From an uncultured archaeon (GTDB taxonomy: Archaea; Halobacteriota; Methanosarcinia; Methanosarcinales; Methanoperedenaceae), in assembly GCA_902386205.1 (NCBI GenBank), contig CABMIH010000057.1, positions 124,001-188,000 on the forward strand: a DNA stretch of 64,000 nucleotides, written 5' to 3'. This document shows positions 52,803 through 62,181 of the stretch, piece by piece (the stretch's first letter is position 1; the number at the start of each line of letters is the position of its first letter). Under the pieces are notes generated by a model. The model did no database searches. It was not told where the DNA came from and worked only from the letters and a program-made list of their open reading frames with translations. A program made the translations under genes and the position numbers.

Positions 52803-54002
52803 TTAAATAATCTGTGAACCCGCAATAAGGCTTCCTGCAACATAGCCCAGTATTACCCCGCCGTTGAGGAATGGAAGCCCTGCCTGGGGTTTGCCTTTCA
52901 TTACGAATCCCATGAGCACCGCAAATCCCAGCAAGGTGCCAAGCATTGCGCCGATAGCCGGGATATTGACCGACCCCAAGAGAGGCAGGCTGTAAGAGCT
53001 GGCCCTTACAAAGAAGTTGGCCGATACCACAAGCAGCGTGGGCATTACCGCATCGCCCAGCCCCATAAAGAATGCCTCACGTTCTTCTTTATCGAACTTC
53101 TCAGCAAGGAAAGAATATCTCCAGTGCTTGGGAACAACCAGCAGGATTGGAAGCCGAAGGTCCATCACGCCTTCAGCCAGCGCTACCATATGTTTTGTCC
53201 TGTACACCGCGATATAATCATAAACAGCCAGCACAACGAGCAAAATTAGTGTCGGTATGATAGCAAGCGATATTCCGAACATGGAAGCTGCGCCCGCGCC
53301 GACAATAATACCTGTGATATCTATCACATACCATTCCGGGAATTTGTAAAGAGCAAAAGTAAGACCTATTGAAATAAGGAGGATTAAAAAGTATAAGGGC
53401 CCGAGAACAATCTCAAGACCTTCTGCAAGTATGATTTTTTGAAGGAAATAAGGGCCAAATGATAAAAAGGGAATAAAAACATAATACATTGTCCATGCTA
53501 CTGATATAAGAATTATGGCCTGTATAATCCACTTTTTATTCAGCTTTATAATAAGAAAAATAAACGCTGTAAAACCGAGGATTAGTGCCATCCAGATCGC
53601 AACATTACCCGTATCTTCGGGATTTGAAAAGGCTTTGGGCAATTTCTGGCTGTATATTACCAGTTTCCCGTTTTCGGTTCTTGCAATGAACTCCTCGGTT
53701 CTGCCGTCATCTATTATTAGTTTTACCCCGGTTTTTTCATCATTAAGTCTCAGCGAAAGATAATTTTTTTCAGTCGAGACATTTATGGCCCTGGAATCAT
53801 CGATTTTTTCAATTTTAGCTGTTCTTACCCATTCAATACCATAATTTTGTTCAAAAAATTTTATGAGTCTTCCGTTATCATTTCCCGGAACCTCATCCCA
53901 ATAAAACCAGTATTCCGGCTGGCCCAGGCCAACCGCAATCAGCTGAACCAGGATAAGCATGAGCGCCATTCCGATGAACGGGGTATATTTTGTTAACTTC
54001 AA
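52803..54002 (-). CDS. Presenilin-like intramembrane aspartyl protease (A22)
   Basis: 399 aa from TTG 54002. One N-terminal membrane helix (10-28), an extracytoplasmic domain (about 32-120: FYWDEVPG, EWVRTAKIEKIDD), then eight membrane helices. Catalytic Asp in VAVYDYIAVY (Y-D) and in MGLGDAVMPTLL (G-x-G-D). The canonical PAL triplet is not present; AGLPFLNGG near the C-terminus stands in its place. It cuts substrates inside the membrane. The extracytoplasmic domain recurs in the secreted protein at 60669. Confidence 0.85.
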   Translation of the reverse strand: MKLTKYTPFIGMALMLILVQLIAVGLGQPEYWFYWDEVPGNDNGRLIKFFEQNYGIEWVRTAKIEKIDDSRAINVSTEKNYLSLRLNDEKTGVKLIIDDGRTEEFIARTENGKLVIYSQKLPKAFSNPEDTGNVAIWMALILGFTAFIFLIIKLNKKWIIQAIILISVAWTMYYVFIPFLSFGPYFLQKIILAEGLEIVLGPLYFLILLISIGLTFALYKFPEWYVIDITGIIVGAGAASMFGISLAIIPTLILLVVLAVYDYIAVYRTKHMVALAEGVMDLRLPILLVVPKHWRYSFLAEKFDKEEREAFFMGLGDAVMPTLLVVSANFFVRASSYSLPLLGSVNIPAIGAMLGTLLGFAVLMGFVMKGKPQAGLPFLNGGVILGYVAGSLIAGSQII

Positions 54003-54055
54003 ATTAATCTCTTATCATAATATCCGGGAACGTTTTTAAAAGTTTGCTAATCCAT

Positions 54056-55147
54056 TTACTCCTTCTGCTCATGCTTCGGGATGCTTTCGATCGTGCATAT
54101 CATGCCATTGAACTTCCCGTCTTTGATACGCGGGACCAGCCATCCGGACTGGTAGCTTGTACCCTTATCCGGAATGACAAAAGGAACAGCCTGGTAATAG
54201 AAAGGCTGTAACGTTTCCCTGGCTTTCATATAATACGGCCTGAAAAATTCCTGGAAATCTTCTAAAACACGGGCGCCTTCGATTTCCTTCGAGGCCAATC
54301 CTGTAACTGCATTCATCCCCTTATTGGAATATACGATAACATCATCTTTATCAGTCACCCATACCCCGTTAACAATACCTTCAAGCACGCTTTCGTAAAA
54401 TCCTTTAAGGCGGATAATTTCATCCATCGCCCGTTTGCGCTCGGTAATATCACGGAATACCATAACAATGCCTGTTATGTTCCCCTTCTCATCCATTATG
54501 GGGTCGCTGCTGACTTCAATGGGAATATTGGTTTTGCTCCTGCTGACAAGAACCGTTTGATTTTCGAGAGTATTCTTGCTTTTTTCACTTATAATATCGA
54601 ACACTTCTTTCAGTGGCTTCCCGCTGGCCTTGGCAAATCCCCATCCCGTCAGGGACTGGGCAACGGGATTCATGAACTTCACGCAACCCTGCGGGTCTGT
54701 TGCGATAACAGCATCGCTTGTGCTTTTCAAGGTCGTGGTAAACCACTCCTTGCTCTCTTTCAATTTTATCTCCATCTTATGCTTGAAAAGGGCGATCTCA
54801 ATATTGATGTGCAATTCCCGCTCTTTAAAGGGTTTTATAATATAACCGAACGGCTCAGTTATTTTTGCCCGTTCAAGCGTTTTTTGATCTGAAAAAGCGG
54901 TGAGATACACAAACGGGATATTAAAACGGGAACTTATCTCTTTTGCAGTTTCGATCCCGTCCATTTTACCCTGGATAACAATATCCATCAACACAAGGTC
55001 GGGCATGAACTGTGCGACTTTTTTGATGGCCTCTTCCCCGGAGGATGCAGTTGACGGTACAATGTATCCCATATTCTCTAAACTGCTTCGAATATCCTCC
55101 GCTACAATAACCTCATCTTCAACAACTAATATCTTAGTTTCTGACAT
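54056..55147 (-). CDS. Response regulator with two PAS domains
   Basis: 363 aa. The receiver domain (1-120) has the phosphoacceptor D55 in LVLMDIVIQG and the conserved Lys K105 in IIKPFKE. Two PAS domains follow (about 131-250, ending DITERKR; about 255-355). There is no DNA-binding or enzymatic output, so it may signal by protein contact or feed another kinase. It overlaps the kinase gene by one base and is surely its partner. Confidence 0.88.
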   Translation of the reverse strand: MSETKILVVEDEVIVAEDIRSSLENMGYIVPSTASSGEEAIKKVAQFMPDLVLMDIVIQGKMDGIETAKEISSRFNIPFVYLTAFSDQKTLERAKITEPFGYIIKPFKERELHINIEIALFKHKMEIKLKESKEWFTTTLKSTSDAVIATDPQGCVKFMNPVAQSLTGWGFAKASGKPLKEVFDIISEKSKNTLENQTVLVSRSKTNIPIEVSSDPIMDEKGNITGIVMVFRDITERKRAMDEIIRLKGFYESVLEGIVNGVWVTDKDDVIVYSNKGMNAVTGLASKEIEGARVLEDFQEFFRPYYMKARETLQPFYYQAVPFVIPDKGTSYQSGWLVPRIKDGKFNGMICTIESIPKHEQKE

Positions 55148-58100
55148 TATTTCACATCCCTGAATTTAATACGGAATTCTGTTCCTTTGCTTCGATCCAG
55201 ATCGATCTGACCATGAAGCTGGTTTTCCACCATTATTGTGACAAGATGCATTCCCAGCGATTCTGTTTTCCTTATATCCACATCCGGAGGGATGCTTATA
55301 CCATCATCGCTTACCACAAGTTCGACCATATTTTCATCTGCCGGGCGAAGCGATATCCCTATCCTGCCTTTCCTGCCTTCTGGAAAAGCGTGTTTTAACG
55401 AATTAGTGACCAGTTCGTTGATTATTAATCCGCACGGGATGGCAGAATCAATTCCAAGCGAAATTTTCTTCACGTCCATATCCAGTGCGATGTTGCTATT
55501 GACACAATAAGACTGGAACAGGCCGGTTACAAGGTCCCTGATATAATCGTCAAAATCAATTCTTGCCAGGCCCCTGGACTGGTAAAGCTTCTCATGGATA
55601 AGCGACATCGACATTATCCTGTTCTGGCTTTCAGTGAACATTTCCAGGTACTTTTTCTCTGTAATATACCTGGACTGGAGCCGCAGCAGGCTTGAAATTA
55701 TCTGCATGTTGTTCTTGACCCTGTGGTGGACCTCCCGCAAAAGTACATCTTTTTCTTTGAGAGATTCCTTGATCTGCACCTCCGTCCAGTTGCGATTGAT
55801 AGCAATCGCATAAAGGTCTGCCAGGCGTTCGACAAGGGCAAGGTCGCGGTCGGTATAATCACGGTCAGAGTTAGCCAGCGCCACCTGGCCCACCAGTTTT
55901 CCCTTGTCATAATACCGCATTATGTGGATCTTGTTCCCAACAGGACTTGCAACCGAAAGCTGGCCCACAAGATCCCTTTTCAGCAAAGCAGGAGCGGACA
56001 GGAAACGATGGATGGGTATATGGCTCTCAGGCGTGCCCGACGACCTTGGATCATCAGCCGGCGCATTTGTAAGAAGGGCTTTGCCATTTATCAACACCCA
56101 GCCGAAAAGCCCCCGGAAATCCTTGAGTATGTTATTCTTATCCTTGACTTTGCAGGTGTCCCACATATCCCTTGTCATAGTAGGGCAGACAAGATAGCCT
56201 GTCTTCGGGTCTATATACCCGACATAACCATATACGCTGCCTGTGAGACGTTTGGCGTGCTCAAGTACGAAAGATGAGATTTCATCAACATTCGCAGAAG
56301 AGAGTAACGTACTTGACAGTTCCGCGATGGTGGCATTGACTTCTAGCTCCCATGAAAGTGCTTCCTCGGCACGCTTGCGTTCTGTAATATCAGTCATCGA
56401 TCCCATCGTTGCTAGGCCGCCAAGGTAATTGATCGTCCCAACATTCAGATGGACCGTGATTCTTGTTTTCTTGTCCTTATGAAGTATATTGAATTCATAT
56501 TCCTTCCTGATATCTTCACCTGCCAGTCTCCTGGCATAGTAATCTGAGACCCTCTCCAGATCTTCAGGCGCTATGAACTCCTGGAAACTCTTCCCTATTA
56601 CATCTTCAACTGTGTACCCGCCAATCCTGGCAAAAGCCTCGTTGACAAACTGGATTTTGGAATCCTTAATGATAAAAATCCCGTCATGGTTATTATCGAT
56701 CAGCGCCCTGTATTTTTCCTCGGATTGCTGGAGTTTTTCTTCAGCATGTTTGCGCACCAGTGCATTTACAAATATCTCTCCCACTATTTTCAGAAGAGCG
56801 ATCATATCTTCGGACCATATTACTTCTTTCTTCAAAGAAGCCATACCAAGATACCCGATAACCGACCCGCCATTTATCAGGGGAACCTCTATTAGCGATT
56901 TTATCGGGGTCTGATGAAGTATTGCTTTTTCTGCACTCGCTTCGGGCGGAAGGTCAGCGATACGGGGGACATAAATTGTCTCACGCTTCCTCATTTTTTC
57001 TGAAAACCATTTGAAAGAATCAAATTGTTCCTTCTTTGGCATCCGGATTTGGGATGCGTCCTTATTGCTGCACCATTTGTGTGTATTGTCAATTGTAGTT
57101 CTATCATCCGAAAAAAGTAAGACATAACTGCGGTCAATGCCTGAGAATTCTCCTATAGCTCTCAATGCATCGTTAATTTCCCTGTCAATTTCAGCCGGGG
57201 CTATGTTGATGAAGTTTGTTGAAAGGTTCATTATGAGTTTTTCAAAGTCAAGCCTGTATTGTAATGCTTTTTCTGACCGCTTGCGTTCAGTTATATCCCT
57301 GATAATAGAGGATAATGCGATTGTGTTGTTAGAGGCCCTCAACGGGGATATCGTGACGTTTACATCTATTTCTGTACCGTCTTTTTGCAGATTAACAGTA
57401 TCAAATCCTCTGACTTCTATTCCGGACATAGCGTCACGGAGGTTCTGTTTCCTTTCACCCCACTGGGCTTTTGGAATTATCAGCTCAGAGAGTTTCTTCC
57501 CGATCACCTCATCGGCAGTCCAGCCGAACAATTTCCCTGCGCTGCGATTCCATGAGGTGATCCTGTCATCAAGATCCGTTGTTATGATCGCATCGTGTGC
57601 ATTATCGAAAAGGTTGCGATACTGTTCTTCGGTTGCTTTTCTGAGTTTTTCATCAGTAAGAGCCAGCATTTCATAAGGAAGGTCTATGGAGGACTTATAT
57701 AGAGCCATATATACGAAGTAGAAACCTGCGGCCCTGAGCAAATGTTCCGGGTATTCGTAAAAAAAATATACTGTATAGCTGAAAGCCAGTATCGTAAAGC
57801 CGTATATCATGCACACCAGGTTCTCCTGGCCTGTTTTCCGAAGCCTTGCCGAATAGAGGTAGGCTGCATAAAGGACAACCGCTGATATTACAAGTTGTAA
57901 AAATATGCTTGCTGCCGAATGACCCATCTCCCCGGGGGAATGAATGGCCGGAAGTCTGTCAGCAAAAAATAGCGTCAGGGCAAGAGGAATAACGGATAAT
58001 GCTATCGCTGATGCGAACAGGACGGATTTGTTGATAGCTCCCGGAAGCGTGTCTTTATACACATATGCACTTGCAAGAAATAGGATGCCTGAAACCAGCC

Positions 58101-58437
58101 CGGCCTCGTTCCAGAAGATCGCTGCTTTCTGTAAGGAGTTTGGTGTTATGAAATCCGGCATGAATGGATATGACAGCAGGTGGAAAAAATAAAAAAGTCC
58201 GATCACAAGAAAAGCAGCGCCAAGGAAAAGTGAATGATTATCCCTGCTTCTCCTGTATGTATACCACGTCACGCACGAAATGGAAAAGGACAGGACAAGC
58301 GATAAAAGCTCTGTTGAGATTGTAAAATAATCTCCTGCCATTGGGGAAATATGACGCAGCGATTCAAGCAAATACCCCATTAAGAAAACTGACCCTGTTA
58401 TTATCAGCACCTTTAATGCATGGTTCATTTTTGTCAT
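55147..58437 (-). CDS. Membrane sensor histidine kinase (MASE3-PAS-GAF-PAS-GAF-HisKA_2)
   Basis: 1096 aa from ATG 58437. Eight membrane helices (about 8-260, MASE3-like), PAS (about 275-395, DITERKRSEKAL), GAF (about 405-560), PAS (about 580-700), GAF (about 715-875), then the phosphoacceptor His in LREVHHRVKNNMQIISSL and an ATPase domain with NELVTNSLKHAF. HisKA_2 kinases are common in methanogens. The TATA box at 58460-58471 puts the transcript start at this ATG; the earlier TTG (58461) is inside it. Confidence 0.9.
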   Translation of the reverse strand: MTKMNHALKVLIITGSVFLMGYLLESLRHISPMAGDYFTISTELLSLVLSFSISCVTWYTYRRSRDNHSLFLGAAFLVIGLFYFFHLLSYPFMPDFITPNSLQKAAIFWNEAGLVSGILFLASAYVYKDTLPGAINKSVLFASAIALSVIPLALTLFFADRLPAIHSPGEMGHSAASIFLQLVISAVVLYAAYLYSARLRKTGQENLVCMIYGFTILAFSYTVYFFYEYPEHLLRAAGFYFVYMALYKSSIDLPYEMLALTDEKLRKATEEQYRNLFDNAHDAIITTDLDDRITSWNRSAGKLFGWTADEVIGKKLSELIIPKAQWGERKQNLRDAMSGIEVRGFDTVNLQKDGTEIDVNVTISPLRASNNTIALSSIIRDITERKRSEKALQYRLDFEKLIMNLSTNFINIAPAEIDREINDALRAIGEFSGIDRSYVLLFSDDRTTIDNTHKWCSNKDASQIRMPKKEQFDSFKWFSEKMRKRETIYVPRIADLPPEASAEKAILHQTPIKSLIEVPLINGGSVIGYLGMASLKKEVIWSEDMIALLKIVGEIFVNALVRKHAEEKLQQSEEKYRALIDNNHDGIFIIKDSKIQFVNEAFARIGGYTVEDVIGKSFQEFIAPEDLERVSDYYARRLAGEDIRKEYEFNILHKDKKTRITVHLNVGTINYLGGLATMGSMTDITERKRAEEALSWELEVNATIAELSSTLLSSANVDEISSFVLEHAKRLTGSVYGYVGYIDPKTGYLVCPTMTRDMWDTCKVKDKNNILKDFRGLFGWVLINGKALLTNAPADDPRSSGTPESHIPIHRFLSAPALLKRDLVGQLSVASPVGNKIHIMRYYDKGKLVGQVALANSDRDYTDRDLALVERLADLYAIAINRNWTEVQIKESLKEKDVLLREVHHRVKNNMQIISSLLRLQSRYITEKKYLEMFTESQNRIMSMSLIHEKLYQSRGLARIDFDDYIRDLVTGLFQSYCVNSNIALDMDVKKISLGIDSAIPCGLIINELVTNSLKHAFPEGRKGRIGISLRPADENMVELVVSDDGISIPPDVDIRKTESLGMHLVTIMVENQLHGQIDLDRSKGTEFRIKFRDVK

Positions 58438-58459
58438 TTGATTTCCTGTACTAAAGCGC

Positions 58460-58471
58460 AATATATATCTT
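58460..58471 (-). promoter_or_regulatory. TATA box for the kinase-regulator operon
   Basis: AAAGATATATAT on the minus strand is 22-34 bp before ATG 58437, consistent with a leaderless transcript. The rest of the 160-bp gap to thiDN is A/T-rich, and I see no gene in it. Confidence 0.4.
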
Positions 58472-58618
58472 TAAACTTGTTTTTTTATACTAATCACTAT
58501 CATAATAATGAGTTTGGATTTTAATAGCTTTTCATATTTATTTTTTTTTAACTGTGAAGAAGGTATCAATTACTGGACTGCAAAGCGATAAATTGATAAA
58601 TGCGGGATTTGAAAAGCC

Positions 58619-59941
58619 TCAGTCCGTTCTCCCCATTGCCGCACCTGCTATCTGAAGCGCCATTCCAGCAACCTTCGCGGCGTCCCTCCCCAGGAGGCGG
58701 ATCATCGCCTCTTTCCCGACATCACCTTTATCATAGACCACGTCGGGGATACAGCCTGTATTTTTTATAGCATCAGCCACGCCCCATTCCATTGTTGAGA
58801 CGCCTTCAGGCTCATCTTTTCTTGAGAACGAAGCTATTTTCAGGCCGAGTTCCCTGCATGCAGAAAGCGCATCTTCGGAATAACGTATATTCATCGCGGC
58901 CCTTATCGAACCATCATACTGCATCGCTGTAAGTACTATCCGTGCAATATGGCTGCTTGCGCCGAATTCGACGCATCCGACAGCATGGGGTGAACCTTTT
59001 AACCAGACTATCCTTCCTGAGACTGCTGCCACGTCTTTTATTGAAGAAGCATCCTGAATACCCATTGCAATGTTGCATCCAACCTCTGGAATGAGTCCGG
59101 AAAATGCCTTATTTTTTTCAATAAGTTCAACAGCTTCTTTCACATTGGAAAGGACATTATATCTCTCCGAATCCACAAGCATCCGCCCCGCCTGGTTCAC
59201 AAGCGCTGCACCGCCACCTATTTTTATACTCGCAAGTATCGCCTGTTCCACGAATTCCTTTGCGCGCCGGGCCGCCCCGATAAGAGGCGTTCCCCTGGCA
59301 AGCTCTGCCGTTATCGCGGCCGAATGGGTACATCCGGAACCGTGCGTTCCTCCTTTTACTAATTTTCCCTCTATAAGAGTGAAGTCCCCGTCATAAAGAA
59401 CATCAGTCCCTTCAAGATGCCCGCCTGTCACAATGACAGCTTTTGCGCCAAGGTCATGGATTGTCCTGGCTGCTTTTCTGGCATCGTCCATATCCTTAAT
59501 TCCCAGCCCTGATAAGCGCTCTGCCTCGAATACATTAGGTGTGACCACCTCAGCCAGTGGCAAAAGTTCTTCTATTAAGACCCTGACAGCCTCATCCCGC
59601 AGGAGCTTCCCGCCAGCCTCTGCCGCCATTACAGGATCGATAACAAGTGGTAATTTTTGTTTTTTTACCATGCCTGCGACTGCCCTCACAATTTCCGGGG
59701 AAGAGAGCATCCCCGTCTTTGCGCAATCGACCTTTATATCGTTAATCACAGCATTGAACTGGTCCTCAATGAACTTTACAGGAAGGTCGAATGAACCCAG
59801 CACGCCTTTTGTGTTCTGTGCGGTTACCGATGTTACCACGCATGTCCCGTGGACGCCGAATGCGGCAAATGTTTTTATATCTGCAGCTACTCCCGCCCCC
59901 CCGCCGGAATCCACACCTGCAATGCTCATTGCTATTTTCAT
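58619..59941 (-). CDS. Bifunctional HMP(-P) kinase / thiamine-phosphate synthase (ThiD-ThiN)
   Basis: 440 aa from ATG 59941. The ThiD part (1-250) has AGVDSGGGAGVAADIKTFAA, VIDPVMAAEAGG and GGTHGSGCTHSAAI (anion hole and catalytic Cys region); the ThiN part (about 260-440) has IPEVGCNIAMGIQDASSIKD near 285, SPHAVGCVEFGASSHIAR near 320 and MEWGVADAIKNTG near 385. The fusion is the archaeal route to thiamine phosphate. Full length, single gene. Confidence 0.93.
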   Translation of the reverse strand: MKIAMSIAGVDSGGGAGVAADIKTFAAFGVHGTCVVTSVTAQNTKGVLGSFDLPVKFIEDQFNAVINDIKVDCAKTGMLSSPEIVRAVAGMVKKQKLPLVIDPVMAAEAGGKLLRDEAVRVLIEELLPLAEVVTPNVFEAERLSGLGIKDMDDARKAARTIHDLGAKAVIVTGGHLEGTDVLYDGDFTLIEGKLVKGGTHGSGCTHSAAITAELARGTPLIGAARRAKEFVEQAILASIKIGGGAALVNQAGRMLVDSERYNVLSNVKEAVELIEKNKAFSGLIPEVGCNIAMGIQDASSIKDVAAVSGRIVWLKGSPHAVGCVEFGASSHIARIVLTAMQYDGSIRAAMNIRYSEDALSACRELGLKIASFSRKDEPEGVSTMEWGVADAIKNTGCIPDVVYDKGDVGKEAMIRLLGRDAAKVAGMALQIAGAAMGRTD

Positions 59942-60000
59942 CCTGCAAAGAATGTCCCGCATACATTATAATAGTTCCAGTTAAATGAAGGCACACTTAT

Positions 60001-60624
60001 ATGACTTCCCACATCAAAGCATGGCATGACGAATATAAAACCTGGAAAGGGGGGCCCTATTCCCTTGAACTCCTTGGTCCGGGTCATAAAAAAGGGCGGC
60101 TCCTGGATGCGGGATGCGGGGGAGGAAAATATTCGCTACCCCTGCGGATGCGTGGATTTGATGTGACTGCCATTGACGTATCATTAAAAGCCCTGAAGAT
60201 TGCGGGTGACAGGAGCGCAGGCCGGAAACTTGATATCACATTTTTGGCTGCCAATATTTATACGATGCCTTTCAGGAATGCATACTTTGATGTAATATGG
60301 TGTTACGGCGTCCTGCAGCACCTGTTATTAAAAGAAAGAGAACTTGCTATGATCGAATTCTGGAGAATACTGAAAGAGGGGGGACTATTATTCATCGAGG
60401 TCTTTGGCGAAGGCGACATGAGATACGGCGGAAACGAGATCGAACACAATACTTTTTCCCGGAAAAACGGTATCATATACCATTATTTTAATAAAAACGA
60501 ATTGGAAGGATTATTGAAAAGTTTTTCGCACCGGATTATTGAATCCAGGAAAGAAAAGCGGTTTGATGGGAGGGCGTATACAAGACATACAATTTCCGCT
60601 ATCGCAAAAAAAATTATAAAGTAA
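60001..60624 (+). CDS. Class I SAM-dependent methyltransferase
   Basis: 207 aa. Motif I GRLLDAGCGGGKYSLPLRMR (about 32-51), motif II VTAIDVSLKALKIA, motif IV DVIWCYGVLQHLL and LKEGGLLFIEVFGEGD. UbiE/Coq5-like order; the substrate is unknown. Next to a secreted-protein gene (45-bp gap, own promoter) and divergent from thiDN. Confidence 0.82.
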   Translation: MTSHIKAWHDEYKTWKGGPYSLELLGPGHKKGRLLDAGCGGGKYSLPLRMRGFDVTAIDVSLKALKIAGDRSAGRKLDITFLAANIYTMPFRNAYFDVIWCYGVLQHLLLKERELAMIEFWRILKEGGLLFIEVFGEGDMRYGGNEIEHNTFSRKNGIIYHYFNKNELEGLLKSFSHRIIESRKEKRFDGRAYTRHTISAIAKKIIK

Positions 60625-60631
60625 AAAGGCA

Positions 60632-60642
60632 TAAAATATATA
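60632..60642 (+). promoter_or_regulatory. TATA box for the secreted-protein gene at 60669
   Basis: TAAAATATATA lies 27-37 bp before ATG 60669, which favours this ATG over the TTG at 60651. Confidence 0.4.
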
Positions 60643-60668
60643 TTCACACATTGTATAGTGTTCTATTA

Positions 60669-61397
60669 ATGAAACCGGCATTAGTTCTCATATTGGCCAT
60701 ATTGCTTGCATCCATTCTCCCACTTGCCGAAAGTGCGCCTGAGAAACGTTCACTGGATATCTCTTCGCTTACCATTACTTTTGATAAGACCGATGCGATA
60801 TTCACAGTGAATTATGACTTTGATAGACTACCGAAAATGTACCTTCTCCTTTTCGGAAGCAAGAACCTTGAGCCTAAAATCAGATATGTGTTTGCGAACT
60901 TTGATTATGATATTAAGAAAATAGACCAGGACCAAGCCATATTAAGGGTAAAAAATTTCTCACGATTTGAAAAGGGATATTATCTGCATGATTCACATAT
61001 TAAATTTGGAGAAGGCATAAAAACAATATATATCTATACCTCAGATTCAACCGAACCGAAAAAGTACTCAGGTATGTACATTTTTAACTGGGACAGCGTT
61101 CCTGGCAGTGAAAGCAACAAACTCCTGGGTTTCCTGAAAGACGATCTTGGTCTTGATTGGGTGGAAAATGCAAGGATCACCAAAAACGAAGATGGTAAAA
61201 TTATACACATTTTTGCAGAAGAAAAATCAGCCGAGATAGTGCTTCAAGACACAAAAGACAGCGCAGTCCTGATAACAAGTGACGGCCAGGCTTATGAATT
61301 ACTGGTTAAACAGGTCAAGGAAGAAAACGAACCACCTAAAATTTATTTATATTCAACACTTATCTACTCAACACCCAATATATACTATCGCTCTTGA
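60669..61397 (+). CDS. Secreted protein sharing the presenilin-like protease's outer domain
   Basis: 242 aa. Signal peptide 1-23, a beta-rich first domain (about 30-130), and a second domain (about 138-231: FNWDSVPGSES, LGLDWVENARITK, SAEIVLQDTKDSAVL) that aligns without large gaps to residues 32-119 of the A22-type protease at 52803-54002 (FYWDEVPGNDN, YGIEWVRTAKIEK). The last 13 bp overlap the convergent zinc-ribbon gene. No C-terminal anchor, so it should be free or lipid-bound outside the cell. Function unknown. Confidence 0.75.
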   Translation: MKPALVLILAILLASILPLAESAPEKRSLDISSLTITFDKTDAIFTVNYDFDRLPKMYLLLFGSKNLEPKIRYVFANFDYDIKKIDQDQAILRVKNFSRFEKGYYLHDSHIKFGEGIKTIYIYTSDSTEPKKYSGMYIFNWDSVPGSESNKLLGFLKDDLGLDWVENARITKNEDGKIIHIFAEEKSAEIVLQDTKDSAVLITSDGQAYELLVKQVKEENEPPKIYLYSTLIYSTPNIYYRS

Positions 61398-61813
61398 TGT
61401 TTCTTTTTCTGGAAAACAGAGGGCAGATGAACAATATACGTACCATCTTCCTTAAGAGCCATGACTATTTCATCTCTTTCAAGAAGTGATTCCAGGTTCA
61501 ATTCGTACGAGCCGGGAGACAGTATCCTGACAGATTCTACGCGACTCCCGATCTCTTCAGGTGCCTGGGTTTTTGCATCCTTCGGTTCTGTCTTTACCGG
61601 AGCCGCCCTGTTGCCGATCAGGTCATCCACTTCTTTGATGAATTTTGTTGCCGCCGGGGGTAGAGAACCTGCCGGGTTCTCGATTTTTTCCTGCGCGGTT
61701 TTTTCATCCTTTACGTAAAGGAACTTATTCCAGCCGCATTTCGGGCATCCGCTCAATATTATCGCAGCGCCGTCCTTGAACAGGCTTTCGCACTTTGTAC
61801 ACTTATGCGGCAT
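61385..61813 (-). CDS. Zinc-ribbon protein of the GTPase/DUF2073 cluster (OapC-like)
   Basis: 142 aa. An N-terminal zinc ribbon (HKCTKCESLF and SGCPKCGWN), a charged linker (about 40-90) and a C-terminal beta domain (SYELNLESLLERDEIVMALK). It is the third gene of a conserved archaeal trio; in Haloferax related genes lie beside the main replication origin. The role is unknown. It follows DUF2073 by 3 bp. Confidence 0.8.
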   Translation of the reverse strand: MPHKCTKCESLFKDGAAIILSGCPKCGWNKFLYVKDEKTAQEKIENPAGSLPPAATKFIKEVDDLIGNRAAPVKTEPKDAKTQAPEEIGSRVESVRILSPGSYELNLESLLERDEIVMALKEDGTYIVHLPSVFQKKKHQER

Positions 61814-61816
61814 AAT

Positions 61817-62176
61817 CTATGGTGTTGAGACAAGGGCGCTTATCAGATCCCTGTCCTTTTTTATCGTCTTTAACTGCGCTGCTGGGCCGATGACTGTAAG
61901 CCTGGTCTTAAGAGTGTTTTTCCCGAATAGCTTGTTCAGGAAATTATCATTATGTTTTACCGGATAGCTCTCTATCTCGATACCTGAGAAATCATCGGGT
62001 GCTATCTCTGTCATTGTAAGCTCTATCAGTTTGTTCTGCTCACTCGGGGTCAATCCTTTTTCAAGCACGAGGATTTTCCCGTTCCTGACCTCGTCAAGGA
62101 TTAACCGCACCTTTTCCATAGAGGTCATGCCATCAAGTTTATCTTCCGATATTAAGTCAAGCTGAATTCCTTTCAT
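61817..62176 (-). CDS. DUF2073 protein (OapB-like)
   Basis: 119 aa from ATG 62176, with GGGTGATC as ribosome site over the stop of the GTPase gene; GTG 62185 is the alternative. MKGIQLDLISEDKLDGMTSM, GKILVLEKGLTPSEQNKLIE and the C-terminal LTVIGPAAQLKTIKKDRDLI are the family marks. Of unknown function, regularly found between the Era-like GTPase and the zinc-ribbon protein in Euryarchaeota. Confidence 0.82.
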   Translation of the reverse strand: MKGIQLDLISEDKLDGMTSMEKVRLILDEVRNGKILVLEKGLTPSEQNKLIELTMTEIAPDDFSGIEIESYPVKHNDNFLNKLFGKNTLKTRLTVIGPAAQLKTIKKDRDLISALVSTP

Positions 62177-62181
62177 TTTGA

